NCBI GenBank assembly: GCA_958295665.1
Contig: OY282560.1
Span: 263,858,641 to 263,922,640, forward strand
DNA length: 64,000 nucleotides
Direction: 5' to 3'
Source of the DNA: Tipula vernalis
Lineage: Eukaryota; Arthropoda; Insecta; Diptera; Tipulidae
The translations under genes were made by a program, and so were the position numbers. The first letter of the stretch is position 1, and every line of letters starts with the position of its first letter. Below, piece after piece: positions 44,846 to 56,051 of the stretch. The notes under the pieces are model-generated. The model ran no database searches. It was not told where the DNA came from and saw only the letters and a program-made list of their open reading frames with translations.

Positions 44846-45292
44846 CATTCTGTCAAAAAGGTATCGGAAATTTTTACATATAACACAAATTTTAAGTTCA
44901 ATCATAAAAATTTATTTTGTCGCCCTCAAAGTGTTCCCCATTCGAGGAAATACACATATTCCAGCGTTTTTCCAATCGAAACATTGTTTATAGGGACTTT
45001 CCTGGAGGAGCTCGAACTGTTTTGTTTTATGGCTTCAATGCAGTCAAAACGGGTTCCACAGAGCAATTATGTCTGGGAAACATGAAAAAGTCACCTGGTG
45101 TTACCATCAGGAGAGAGAGAGAGAGAGTTTTTGCTCTTATATTCCACTAGTTAAAGTATTTTACTAGTTCCACTAGTAAAATCCACTAGTTTTTTTCCAT
45201 AATTCCGGTCACTTTGGGAAAAACCAATTTTTTAAATCCCTTCAGCGCGGGCATTTTAAATTAACAATGCCCGATACTTTTTTGACAGAATG
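44846..45292 (-). mobile_element. internally deleted Tc1/mariner-type element, 447 bp
   Basis: TA (44,844-44,845; 45,293-45,294) flanks ends CATTCTGTCAAAAAGGTATC and its complement. The minus strand keeps the transposase C-terminus WNMCISSNGEHFEGDKINF (about 44,960-44,915), a sequence typical of one animal Tc1/mariner lineage. Only the tail is present, so it is non-autonomous. A short (GA)n tract lies at 45,111-45,127. Confidence 0.75.
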
Positions 45293-45294
45293 TA

Positions 45295-45592
45295 TAATAT
45301 AATCAGGAGATTATCAGGAAAACAAACTGTTGTGGATGTCTTATCCACATATTAAAGAAATACAATTATATTAAGATTTAACATATATGTATACTTTATT
45401 AGGATACCGTAATACTTGATACACGACGTTTTTTATTACATCCCCCAGTTCCCTCCACTATCATTGATATACCACCATCTAATGGATAGATCATAGACAT
45501 ACTACATAAACATGGAAGTGCTAAGTCCAATAGACATACAACACAAACTAACCAACCAAATTTTTAAAATAACTTATAAATAAATTATTTTT
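45295..45592. other. AT-rich stretch, nothing recognised
   Basis: No ORF motif seen between the deleted element and the Helitron remnant. Confidence 0.3.
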
Positions 45593-45593
45593 A

Positions 45594-48500
45594 ATGAATA
45601 GATTAAACTTTTGGTGAGAATCGTCGAAACCAAGAATAAATCACTGGTCCAAGAAGAAAATTTGATTGCGCGAAGACGACGAAAGGCTAACTAACGAAAG
45701 GCGAGATGGTTTTCAAAACAAAGTCAAGAGTCTTTAGCGAACGTTCGTAAAAAGAATGCAGAATCTCATCATTTGTGTATTCGACATGAAACCGTCATTC
45801 GTCGCATTTCTCAGTAAATTTCGATGAAACCAAAGTTGATGAGCATTATTGCGGCCCATTTGAGGTCATCTGCCAGTTTTGTGGAGTGAAACATTATCGC
45901 GCTGGACTTCCAACTAATAAGAAATCCACAGATAGGTGCAGAAAAGGTAAGTTTAAGCTGCCTAAGCCGAAGGATGTAAACGGTAACGAACTTAATTATT
46001 CAGAGTTTCTTGAGAAGCTATTCTTAGATGTGAATCATCCCCATCATAAACACTTTTGTAATAAAATTAGATCATATAACGGTGCTGTTTCATTCGCTTC
46101 GATGGGTGCGGAAATGGTCGATTTTCCAGAGCGAGGCCTTTATGTATTAAAAATATATGGGAAATGTATCGTAATGTATTGTATGAACCAATTGCCGAGG
46201 TGTCTTTCTTGACGAACTGGACCGTTTCTTTTGTATAAACCAAAGACTGGCTTAAACTATCAAATAATGAGAGATGTAGAGGCACAACATGCGGCGCGCG
46301 CTGCTGAAGCAGGTAAACTAATTCCGGTTGTTAGTACAGCATTTAGACGCAATAGGCATTCTGATCAACGCCAATATAATGCTCCGAACTCAAATGAAGC
46401 TGCTATGATATTTGTAAACAAAAACTGCGAGCGTCCTTTCTGCCTAGACATCCATGTTTATCCGATAAATCCAGAAGACCAAATGACTTACGGACTCGCA
46501 TTTCCTTATATCGAACCCGGCTGGCAGTCGAATTGGCATTGTAAATGTTATGCTGTCTCTAATCGAGTGCGAAACAACGTCATCATGCTTTAATTTAAAG
46601 CTACACTGACAACTATTCGAGACGACCGGATTGAAACGGTTATGAGTTCTGGCACGCTGACACAACAATGGTTATTTGATTCACATCTACAAGATGAAAC
46701 CAACAACCTCAATTGCATAGCTCTGATTACATGGAGAACATGGAGAGGGTCAGAACGAGAACTTGGCCGCCGCTGTTACGGTTATTCTTCCATCAAGCTT
46801 CGAAGGAGCACCACGTAACATGAGAAAAAGACGTTGCGAAGCAATTTCAATAATTGCAATGTTCGGCGCTCCAGATCTTTTTATAACGTTCACTGCAAAT
46901 CCAGGTTGGCAAGAAATTGCTGATAATTTGAGATCAGGCGAGATATCTTCGGATCGACCGGATTTACTGAAGCGAATTTTCAAAATAAAACTCGACTCCC
47001 TGATTGATGATATCACAAAGCATGGATGTTTTAGAATATATGTTGTTCACGTCAACACGACCTTAGGAGCGGAAGGCAAATTCACAAAACTGCAAAGAAT
47101 CGATCAATTTATCAGTGCTGAGACTCCATCAGAAACGAGACCAACGATACTAAATTGTGGTCAAATTTATGAAGCATGGCCCATGTAGTCTTAGGTATTT
47201 AAACGCACCTTGTTTGAAGGACCGTCAATGCTCAAAACAATTTCCAAAATACTTCGATGTCACCCTTCTAAATGTCAATGGTTACATCCATCGTATAGAT
47301 ACCGCGCTGATGAGCCGACTTTGGTCAAAGATGAACGCGTACATAATCGATTCATCGTTCCATACAACCCCTAATTATTACTGAAGTAGATCGCACTAGT
47401 TAGAGCATTTCTACTTACGTATTCTACTTCTTCATGTGCCTCGTGCAATTAACTTCAAATCGTTACGATCAGTAAATGAAGTAGTTTACCAAAATTTCAA
47501 GACAGCACCCAACAACTATTACGCGAAATGTTTACCTTCATATGCATATTTTGTCAACCTGCCTCAAACTTCGGTAAGATCACTTAGAAAATTTTACACT
47601 TGACTATATGCGTTCATACGACGAAGCTACATCAATCAACAAGGCACTTCATGACATATATTTCATTCTCAATCAACATGAAATTTCGTGTTCAACTGTT
47701 GGATTGCCAGTGCCGCAAGAAAATCCTCTTGGAGAAGAAGTCTATGATCAAGCTGAAGAAGTTCGAAAAGCAGATAAATAAATCGAGAAGCTAAATGAGC
47801 CCCAAACAAACGCATTTTTCAAGATAATGGTAGCAGTAGAGAAAATGCATGAAAAGCAGGAGCTCTTTTATCTTGAGGGAAAAGAAAAATCGATTTTGCC
47901 ATTCGAAACAACAGGAATTGCTGCTGCATTACTGAAAGGAAGACGTGCGTTCATAGCGAACATAAATTATCCGTATGTAAGCAAAGGACTTACGAGAAAC
48001 TGCTCTCATTATAATTGTCGAAATTACAATGCTGCCTAAACAAGGACTTCGTAAAGTGATGGAATCTGACATCCCTTATGGCGAAAATGTTTTAGATTTC
48101 GGTGGCGACTTTCGTGTTTCGTCAGACATTGACGGTAGTGCCAAGAGAGACGCGCATAGAAATCATCGAGTGTTGTATTAAATCTAGCCCATTGTGGCCA
48201 TTGTGAGACTCCTCGATCAATTAACTCTTACCATCAATATGCGTAGCGAAATATAAGCTTGAGCACAGTCAATGGCTATTGGGTGAGGAAAAATACCAGA
48301 AATTTTTAAAGAAGACGACATTCAAATTCAAACTGGAATGATCATAACTGAAGATTTAATAACCAGCATTTTTGGTAACATTCAGCAGATATCCGTTGAG
48401 GATTTATCAAGAAGAGTCATCGTTGCACCAACAAATGTACAAACGCTTGAAATGAATCGATAAATCATTGAAATGATTGCCGGTGATGCGCACATACACT

Positions 48501-48831
48501 ACAGCGCTGATTCCATCGTGCCTGAAAATTCCAATGATACTCTAAATTTGTTCACTGAATTTCTCAACGATCAAACTCTATTTAGTATGTTACCTCATGT
48601 ACTTCTTTCAAGAAGCAAGTGTTCTAATCCCTAGAATTGATCTGGCACCATCGGAAACTATTCTTCCGTTTATCACCATCAACAAGTCGTAAGTCCAGGC
48701 CATGTTCGCAGATTGCCAACTTTACGTTGCTCTCTCAAGAGCATGAAACGAATTTCACGCCAAGTCAACGTTACATTGAAGCAAATCCGCAGCAAGGACC
48801 CTTACTTAATACCGAAACAATTTATAAATAA
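45594..48831 (+). pseudogene. Helitron Rep/helicase, heavily frameshifted
   Basis: The rolling-circle transposase of a Helitron, in pieces: an N-terminal basic region (LIARRRRKAN, about 45,655-45,690); GKFKLPKPKDVNGNELNYSE and FCNKIRSYNGAVSFASMGAE (45,886-46,212); MTYGLAFPYIEPGWQSNW; LTQQWLFDSHLQ; Rep core AAAVTVILPSSFEGAPRNMR, APDLFITFTANPGWQEIADN, DRPDLLKRIFKIKLDSLIDD (46,763-47,188); KFMKHGPCSLRYLNAPCLKD and CSKQFPKYF; helicase LFYLEGKEKSILPFETTGIA, AALLKGRRAF (47,827-48,039), VLDFGGDFR, LTLTINMRS, SRRVIVAPTNVQTLEMN, and C-terminal DCQLYVALSRA-like text. The HUH His-x-His of Rep cannot be made out, and the helicase Walker A loop (GPGGTGKT in relatives) is missing between YLEG and KEKS. Dead element. 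Its 5'-TC and 3'-CTRR ends were not found. Confidence 0.85.
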
Positions 48832-48834
48832 ATA

Positions 48835-49968
48835 TTAATGCTTTACATTGCACGAACCTTCGTAACGTATTTTCCTTGTTTATTTAATTTCATTTTTGAA
48901 ATCAGCTCATACATGTTGAATACTGCGAAATTTATTAGATGTGCAATAACACCCAGAGGTATGAATGTGCCCACCAGTAGGACTTTTCGTTTTTAAGGAC
49001 GGACATAGATAATTCGTTTATTCAATTTTTATTAATTTTTATTGGAGCTTAACGCTAATTTGATAAATACCAACAATAAGGAAACATTGCTGATTATACT
49101 CAAGAGATATGCAATTATTCTTAAATTTGTTAACAACTTTTAATTAGTTTGAAAACTAAACGATTCGAGACTTGTAATTATTTGCAACTGGCGGATGATA
49201 GATGCTATTTTTAATTTCGCAGCATAATAAACAATAGTCATTAAACCACCATCTCACATTAATTCGGATAATTTTTAACCCACTTACCATAGAGATAGTT
49301 ACAACGGGATTGAAAAATTCTATTTTTTGTGGTACTGGAATCATCGAGTAATTTAATAAAATCTTTCCATTGTCTATACAACTTTTTGTTGTAGTTCTTT
49401 GTAATTTCGAATGGAAATTTCGTTTTTTGCTCGTTATATACGCTGAAGAATAAAAAGTTATAAAAGCCAGAAATCACACACAAAAAATAAATAGTTTTTT
49501 AAATTTAGATTCGTAGTTGAATAAACTAATAAATTCAAAATGAATCATTTTACACGCGTTTTATATATTTTGTCATAATTATGCAATTTTCATATAAAAA
49601 AAACCCGACCAATCGAATCTATTTACTTATACGAGTATATAAATCTTATGATTGCAATTTGATCATGACCACAAAATAAAAATTTCATATTTGTTCTACA
49701 ATTTCAAATTGTTTTCATATATATATTCCGTGGGTAGTTGGCGCCAACAAATAAAATTTTAGATAAATCAAAATTTATTATGCACTAGTCAGGCGAGATC
49801 TTAGAATATACAGTAGAAGAAGTAATTATTTGTATATTACAAGCCGGAGGGAATACTTAAACCAGTAAATCACCATTTTTCTAAATTTACCGATGCCGAC
49901 CGACATCATTCGAGCTTTTTTCGTATATACTTACACGTTACACCGTTAGTTATTCTCCTAACAGTGAG
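48835..49968. other. AT-rich stretch, nothing recognised
   Basis: A minus-strand reading at 49,156-49,483 (QSRCNYLYGKWVKNYPN) is frameshifted and matches no family I know. The remainder is AT-rich. Confidence 0.3.
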
Positions 49969-50290
49969 TTACTTCGGTCTAAAAAGACAAAGTATTGAAA
50001 TCCTGTCAAAAATGACGAAAAGTTTGGTCGGTCCAAAACCATTTTTATCGACGTTTTGAAAGCCCTTAAGTCTGAAAAAGCAAAAAAAAAAAATGTCCGT
50101 CCATCTGTCTGGATGTCTGTACCCATGGTATCTCGAGAATGGATTGTTCGATTTAGAATTATTTTTCGCCAATCTATTTCTATGGTCAAGGCAGAGATTT
50201 GAAAAGCTTTTGGAATCTGTACGTCAAGAGGGTCGGCTACCTGCGATACGAATTGACCCAAAACGCCTGGTTATAGAAATATTTACCAAT
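49969..50290 (+). repeat. terminal block A of the foldback, left
   Basis: It aligns with the reverse complement of about 58,041-58,336 over some 300 bp, including 'tctcgagaatgg', 'tttttcgccaatct', 'gagatttgaaaagctttt' and 'tcggctacctgc'. The short ORFs in it on both strands are chance frames. Confidence 0.8.
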
Positions 50291-50547
50291 TTTTTAAATA
50301 TGCTGATTTGAGTATTGAGCTGGGCATTGAGTTTGAGGTTGAGTTGAAGGTTAAATTAGGGGTCATTTTGCCGGTTGAGTTGAAGTTGTGTTGGAGTTTA
50401 GTTGTATTATATTGTATTTTTATATATACTGGTTTGGAGATTGAATTTAAAGAGAGTTTGCGGTTGGGTTGAGGGTTGAGTTGGGGACCGTTAGCGGGTT
50501 GAATTGGGGTTGAGTTAGTGTTGCATTAGTGTTTAGTGAACAGTTGA

Positions 50548-51060
50548 GAGGGAACTTGCTTGTTTCTCGACCGATTATGATGAAATTTGGCTTGTGCATA
50601 GGAAATGGGATTCTAAAATGATTAGAGTATGATGGAACTTGTCTATTTCTCAACGGATTATAATCCAATTTGACATGGCCGTTGGAAATGGGATTCTAAA
50701 ATGATTTTTGGATGAAGTTCTAGAATATGGCCAAGTATGATGGACCTTGCCTACTTCTCAACAGATTATGATGAAAATTGACATGTGCCTTGGAAATGGG
50801 ATTGTAAACTGATTTTTTTGTGAAGTTCTGGAATATGGCCAAGTAAAATGGAACTTGCCTATTTCTAAGACAATTATTATGAAATTCGGCTTGTCCATTG
50901 GAAATGGGATTCTAAAATGATTTTTGGATGAAGCTCTGGAATATGGCCAGATATGAGGGAAGTTGTCTATTACTCAACCGATTATTTATGATGAAATTTG
51001 ATTTGCCCACTAGTAAATTTACCGCTTTAACAGCAAATACTCAGAAACATATAACTAAAA
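50548..51060 (+). repeat. tandem units of about 107 bp (block C)
   Basis: 'ggaacttgcctatttctcaa' recurs at about 50,635, 50,741, 50,849 and 50,957, each followed by 'gattatgatgaaatttg' and 'ggaaatgggattctaaaatg'. Related, inverted units lie at 57,240-57,570, and direct ones at 1,785-2,400. Confidence 0.75.
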
Positions 51061-51499
51061 GTTTAAAGCGAAGGATTGGCAAAAGATATGTTTTTAATGG
51101 AACTTGAATATTATTACGGAGATAATCTTGATCGTTTAGCAATTGAAATAGTATGTTTACGCTGTCTTAAAGAACCCTCAACAGCTGCATGATTCACAGA
51201 AGCCTTATTGACATATTTCTCACAATCTCGTCTAAAAATAATTTTTGGGTCACATTTCCTTTTGTTTGTTGGCATCAAAATTCATCAAAATCGGCTAAAA
51301 ATAGCTAAGATATATTTTTATTGACCATATTATAGAACTTTATCCAAAAAACCATTTTAGAATCCAATTTCCAACGCACATGTCAAATTTGATCATAATC
51401 GGTTAAGGAATAGCCAAGGGTTCAATTTGAAATGTAAAAGGTCGAATTTAAAATGTAAAAAGTTCAATTTGAAGTGTTAAAGGATCAATTTAAAGTGTA

Positions 51500-52570
51500 A
51501 AACCTGTTTGATGGTATAATGGTATGATGATATCTGTGGTCACAAGGCGTAACCGCTTAAGTCAAATTTGATAATTTTTCTAGAGACGTAGAAAAAGTTG
51601 AATATTAAATTCATTTTCGTTTATGCCGACTAAAGCTACTACGGCTTGCGACCACAGCATTTGGCCACAAGGCTTTACCACTTACGTCAATCATTTAGTG
51701 AAGTTAGAAAAGAGCTAGAAAACGTTACACACTGAAAATTATTTTTGTCTTAAGTCGACTTAAGCAGTTATGCCTTGTGACCACAGATATGTTGGTATGA
51801 TGGTATGAAGGTATGATCGTATGATGGTATGACGGTACGACGGTATGATGACATGATGGTATGAGGGAATAGTGGTATGGTGATATGATGGTTTGATGGT
51901 ATGATGATATGATGGTATTATGGTGATGGTATTATACTGATGGTAAGATGTTAAGAAGGTAAGCTTCGATGTTGATGGTACGATGGTACGATGGTACGAT
52001 GGTATAATGGTATATTGGTATAAAGGTATGACGGTACAATGGTATGATGATATCATGGTAAGATGGTATATTTGATGGTATGATTGTGTGAGGTTATGAT
52101 GATATAGTGGTAGTATGGACTGATATTATTGTATGATGGTGTGAAGGTATGATTGTATATATGATACAACGTACGATGGTATGACGGTATTTATTCTAGA
52201 ATGACGGTGTGTTAGTAAGAGGGTATGATGGTATGACGGTATAATGGTCTGACAGTAAAATGTTATGATTATATGATGGTATAGTGGTACGATGGTATGA
52301 TGGTATGATTATAGGACCGTATGATGGTATGGCGGTATGATGTTATGATGGTATGTTGTTATGATGGTATGAAGGTGTGGTTGATTGATGGTAAGATATA
52401 CATCATGATGTGATGGTGGGATGGATCTACTTCACTATGGTACGGTGGTATGACTGTATGATGTTTTAATGGTATAGTGTCATGATGGTATAATGGAATG
52501 ATTGTTTAATATAGTGATGGTATGGCGGTACGTATCCCGGTATGATTGTACGTTGCTATTGTGGTATGAT
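51500..52570 (+). repeat. octamer satellite (block D, left arm)
   Basis: Long degenerate ATGGTATG array interrupted by one MITE at 51,534-51,786. The inverted counterpart is 56,590-57,150. Frames such as 51,760-52,056 (minus) translate the satellite and are not genes. Confidence 0.85.
51534..51786. mobile_element. MITE in the satellite, 253 bp
   Basis: The ends CTGTGGTCACAAGGCGTAAC and complement of the right (CTGTGGTCACAAGGCATAAC) are inverted; GCTTAAGTC follows in both. ATAT (51,530-51,533; 51,787-51,790) may be the target duplication, but the AT-rich site makes it ambiguous. Internal, further diverged copies of the same end (about 51,640-51,690) make the element nearly palindromic in two halves. 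Confidence 0.75.
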
Positions 52571-52969
52571 GGTGAGTAGAGTTTGAGTTGGATATGGATT
52601 TGAGAGATAAGTTCGGTTAGGGATTAATTTGAGGCCGAGTATAGGTTTTAGTGGGAGCTTAAATTGAGTTGAGTTCATACATGGACGTAGCACGTTCATT
52701 TCGGGGTTGATTTGGGAGTTGAATTAATCAAGGCCGAAGATCTGATCACCTCATGAGGTTTCAACCCTATATAGGTACATATATTTATTTTATTGAAATT
52801 GTGAGAATCTTTTCCGTAAATTAATTTATTCGTAATTTTTAATTAGTTCACGATAAAATACTATACTTCGGTATAGAGATCGTTCGTTAAGAAGAACAAA
52901 TTTTGTAATGAAGAATACAATTTTTATTTATTATGAAATATAATAAATTATTTAAAAGAAAATATTCTA

Positions 52970-54841
52970 CACTGAGCCAGTTAAAAAACGGAACAGAAAT
53001 TTTCTTCGAAAAAATACCCAGATTTGAACGCTTGTATCTTGGTGGAATAACACCTTTCAAAAAAAAAATTTTGTTTCCAGTTGAAGGAAATTTTGTTTTC
53101 TTTTCGATACTGGAAACCGTTTTATTTTATTTTATTTTTTATGACTTTTTTGAGTAAAACAAAAGGTGTCTAAAAAAAAGTTTGCTGCTGTTTGAAACTG
53201 TAAACGAACTTGCTCGATATTTCATTCAAAAATCCAAATCGGCCATTTTATAGAGGATTTAGAAACCTTGCAAAATGATCCTAGAAAAATTTCTGTGCGG
53301 CCACTCCTTGTCGAGTTATTGAAGTTTTAGAAAAAACGTATCACAAAGCGTATACACGTTAACAAGTATTTTTTTATCTTGTAAACTGAGCACTCTACGA
53401 TAAAATTTTGAGCCACTTTAAATTTTACGTTATTTTATGGAAAACAATAATTTAATTTATCGCATAGTTATTTGAAGAGTCAAGCGAGATGAATCGAAAA
53501 GTACAATTACACGTTCGCGCTACAAAAATTGTGGCTTTAGTTGAAGCCGGTGAAACTGGGCGAATCTGTGATATTAGTGTGTGTGTTGTGAACTGGACTT
53601 GGCATCGATATTTAGAAACAGGCAGTGTGAGTCGGCGCGAAGGGTCTGGTCGACCAAGACAAACTACATCAAGAGAAGATCGAGCTATAGCACGTTATGC
53701 TAGAAAAAACAGGACAAGCAGTGCTCAAGCAATAAGAAGTAATGTGCCTATACAAAACCAGACATCAAAACAGTTGATATTAAATCTGTTGAAAGTTTAT
53801 CGACTAAGATCACGTAGACCTGTCAGAGTTCCGTATCTGACTGATAATCACGACGACAAAGACGAAATTATGCGTTGCAGTATGACAACTGAACTCACAG
53901 GGACTGGTGTAAGGTCCTTTTTTCGGATGAATCGCGTTCAATTTGTATGCATCAGACGTCCGATGCAGAGTTTGGCATTCACTAGGGGAACGATTACACC
54001 CTAATTGCGTGATGCCAGTCGTAGCATTTCATGGAGGTTCGGTGATTTGCTGGGCGGATATTTCTTAGAATTGCAAGACCGATTTGGTAGTAATTCCACA
54101 TCCAGCTTTAACATTAGCACGGTACGTGGAAGAAATTTTAAGGCTTCATATGCTTACCATGAAAAGGCAAATTGAGCGCGGATTTTTTTTATGAATGATA
54201 ATGCCCGGCTGCACACAGCTCTAAACACACGCCAATTTCTGCAACATCACCGCTATTTTTCGTAGATTTTAGTTTTATTAGGTTTGAATAAAATTTAAAA
54301 GGAATTTGTTTGCAATATACCTTATGAAATAAATCATATTTTTCACTGTAAAAACATATTTTCTCCTTGATTTTGGATCAGCAAAATTACGCCTGATATC
54401 AAAATGTGGCTCAAAATTTTATCGTAGAGTGCTTAGTTTACAAGATAAAAAAATGTCCATGTTAACGTGTATACGTTTTCTCTAAAACTTCAATAACTCG
54501 ACAAGGAGTGGCCGCACAGAAATTTTCCTAGTATCATTTTGCAAGGTTCTAAATTCTCTATAAAATGGCCGATTTGGATTTTTGAATGGAATATCGAGCA
54601 AGTTCGTTTACAGTTTCAAACAGCAGCAAACTTTTTTTTAGACACCTTTTGTTTTACTCAAAATAGTCATAAAAAGACAAACTAAAATAAAACGGTTTCC
54701 AGTATCGAAAAGAAAACAAAATTTCCTTCAACTGGAAACAAAATTTTTTTTTGAAAGGTCCTATTTCACCAAGATACAAGCGTTCAAATCTGGGTGTTTT
54801 TTCGAAGAAAATTTCTGTTCCGTTTTTTAATTGGCGCAGTG
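52970..54841 (+). mobile_element. Tc1-like element with about 450-bp inverted repeats
   Basis: TA (52,968-52,969; 54,842-54,843) flanks CACTGAGCCAGTTAAAAAAC and the complement of the right end, CACTGCGCCAATTAAAAAAC. The inverted repeats extend to about 53,425 and back from about 54,405, with few differences. Total 1,872 bp. The transposase lies between them on the plus strand. The ORFs at 52,933-53,157 and 54,654-54,887 merely read the two repeats. Confidence 0.9.
53489..54262 (+). pseudogene. Tc1-like transposase, frameshifted
   Basis: The first frame (ATG 53,489 to 54,004, 171 codons) covers the paired DNA-binding domain: KIVALVEAGETGRICDISVC, ETGSVSRREGSGRPRQTTSR (GRPR AT-hook-like linker), EDRAIARYARKNRTSSAQAI, LRSRRPVRVPYLTDNH. 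The first DDE box (SDESRF in relatives) is shifted out of frame near 53,925. Downstream pieces in other frames read VAFHGGSVICWADIS, DLVVIPHPALTLARYVEEIL and FFMNDNARLHTALNTRQFLQ, which holds the second catalytic Asp (DNAR-H). The third catalytic residue region is missing after HHRYF. Inactive, but it identifies the family clearly. Confidence 0.85.
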
Positions 54842-54843
54842 TA

Positions 54844-56050
54844 ATAACCCATAAAGCTTGAACTAAAGATTTCTGTTCAGATAACAATGCGACAGGTTAA
54901 ATTTACTTCTTTTAAAATTCAATCACACATTTTTATGCGAAATCAAAATAGTTAATAGTAAAACTCAACTTCTGCAAGTTAAATTAAAATGTCCGTTTAA
55001 TAATATTTATTAAACTTAAGACCAACAAATGTTGTTATCATTAGGATTTATATGACCATCAAAGGATGTTCTAACAACGATAATAGTGAAAAAACATCAA
55101 CATTATTTTAAGTTGGCTAACTTAAAACATACCTCCTTTTTGTTCATCAATTACCAAGAAATTATTTACCAACAAATTCTAAAACCAATCCAACAAATCC
55201 CAACAAACGATTAGCAGGGAACAAATTTTAAACCATTAAATTTAATGGCCTTAACTTAAGGGTAGAGATTGCGATCGGTAATTCCTGTTTCTCGGGAAAT
55301 AGTGTAATTAACTCGGGAATTTTGAGAACACTAATTTCATTTGAATTGCAATAAAACATTTTTGAAGAACAAAAAAATACGGTCCGGCAGTATTATATTG
55401 AAGGGGTGTTAGAGGACAAGATTTTGGGGCGTCATCATGAAATAAGGGATTGTTCGAATTATTATTGTCAAGCCGGTATCGTGAATACCATTTAACCGGT
55501 AATTTACTGTCAGAATTTATTTATTCGGCGTATATAGAGCTGAAGCTGACGGCATAAATAATTTGATATGAATTTTGCAACTAACGAATAAACTTATTCA
55601 AAATTACAAACCGATTCTCACTTATCTAATTTTATATTATGGAAACTAAAATTCCACCCCACCTTTAATTTTCGATTTCATAAAATAATTAAAAATCCTG
55701 CAAGAATTCAAAATTAACATTTCATTTGGATTATTTCTTGTGTGTATATAACATTTTATTCGTAATTTGGTATCCACAGATTCTACAAAAATGTATAATT
55801 CTTTGTTTATCAACTGACTCCATATTCGTTATTCAAGTATAGAAATAACATTACTGTAAAAGAATATGTATCGTCATCTAATTCAAATGTGGTTACAACC
55901 AATTGCTTCAGTAGATCGATTATATGAATGTTCAATGATATGAATAGTAACCGCAGTGTGAAGTTTTCACCGAATTTATTTAACACAATTATTAACACAT
56001 TTTGCGAGAATGTACATTTCTTTAATAGTGTAATTCAAGATAAAAATATA
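54844..56050. other. AT-rich centre of the foldback, nothing recognised
   Basis: No ORF motif or repeat was identified between the Tc1-like element and the right arm. Confidence 0.35.
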
Positions 56051-56051
56051 A

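Noticed and set aside
51760..52056. SYHHTIIP-repeat ORF (also 2,422-2,706 and 3,529-3,753)
   Set aside because: Translation of the octamer satellite; it gives the same peptide in each frame and has no start context or conservation.
52933..53157. ORF pair 52,933-53,157 (plus) and 54,654-54,887 (minus) with near-identical peptides
   Set aside because: They read the two inverted repeats of the Tc1-like element in mirror image; the repeats, not a protein, explain the similarity.
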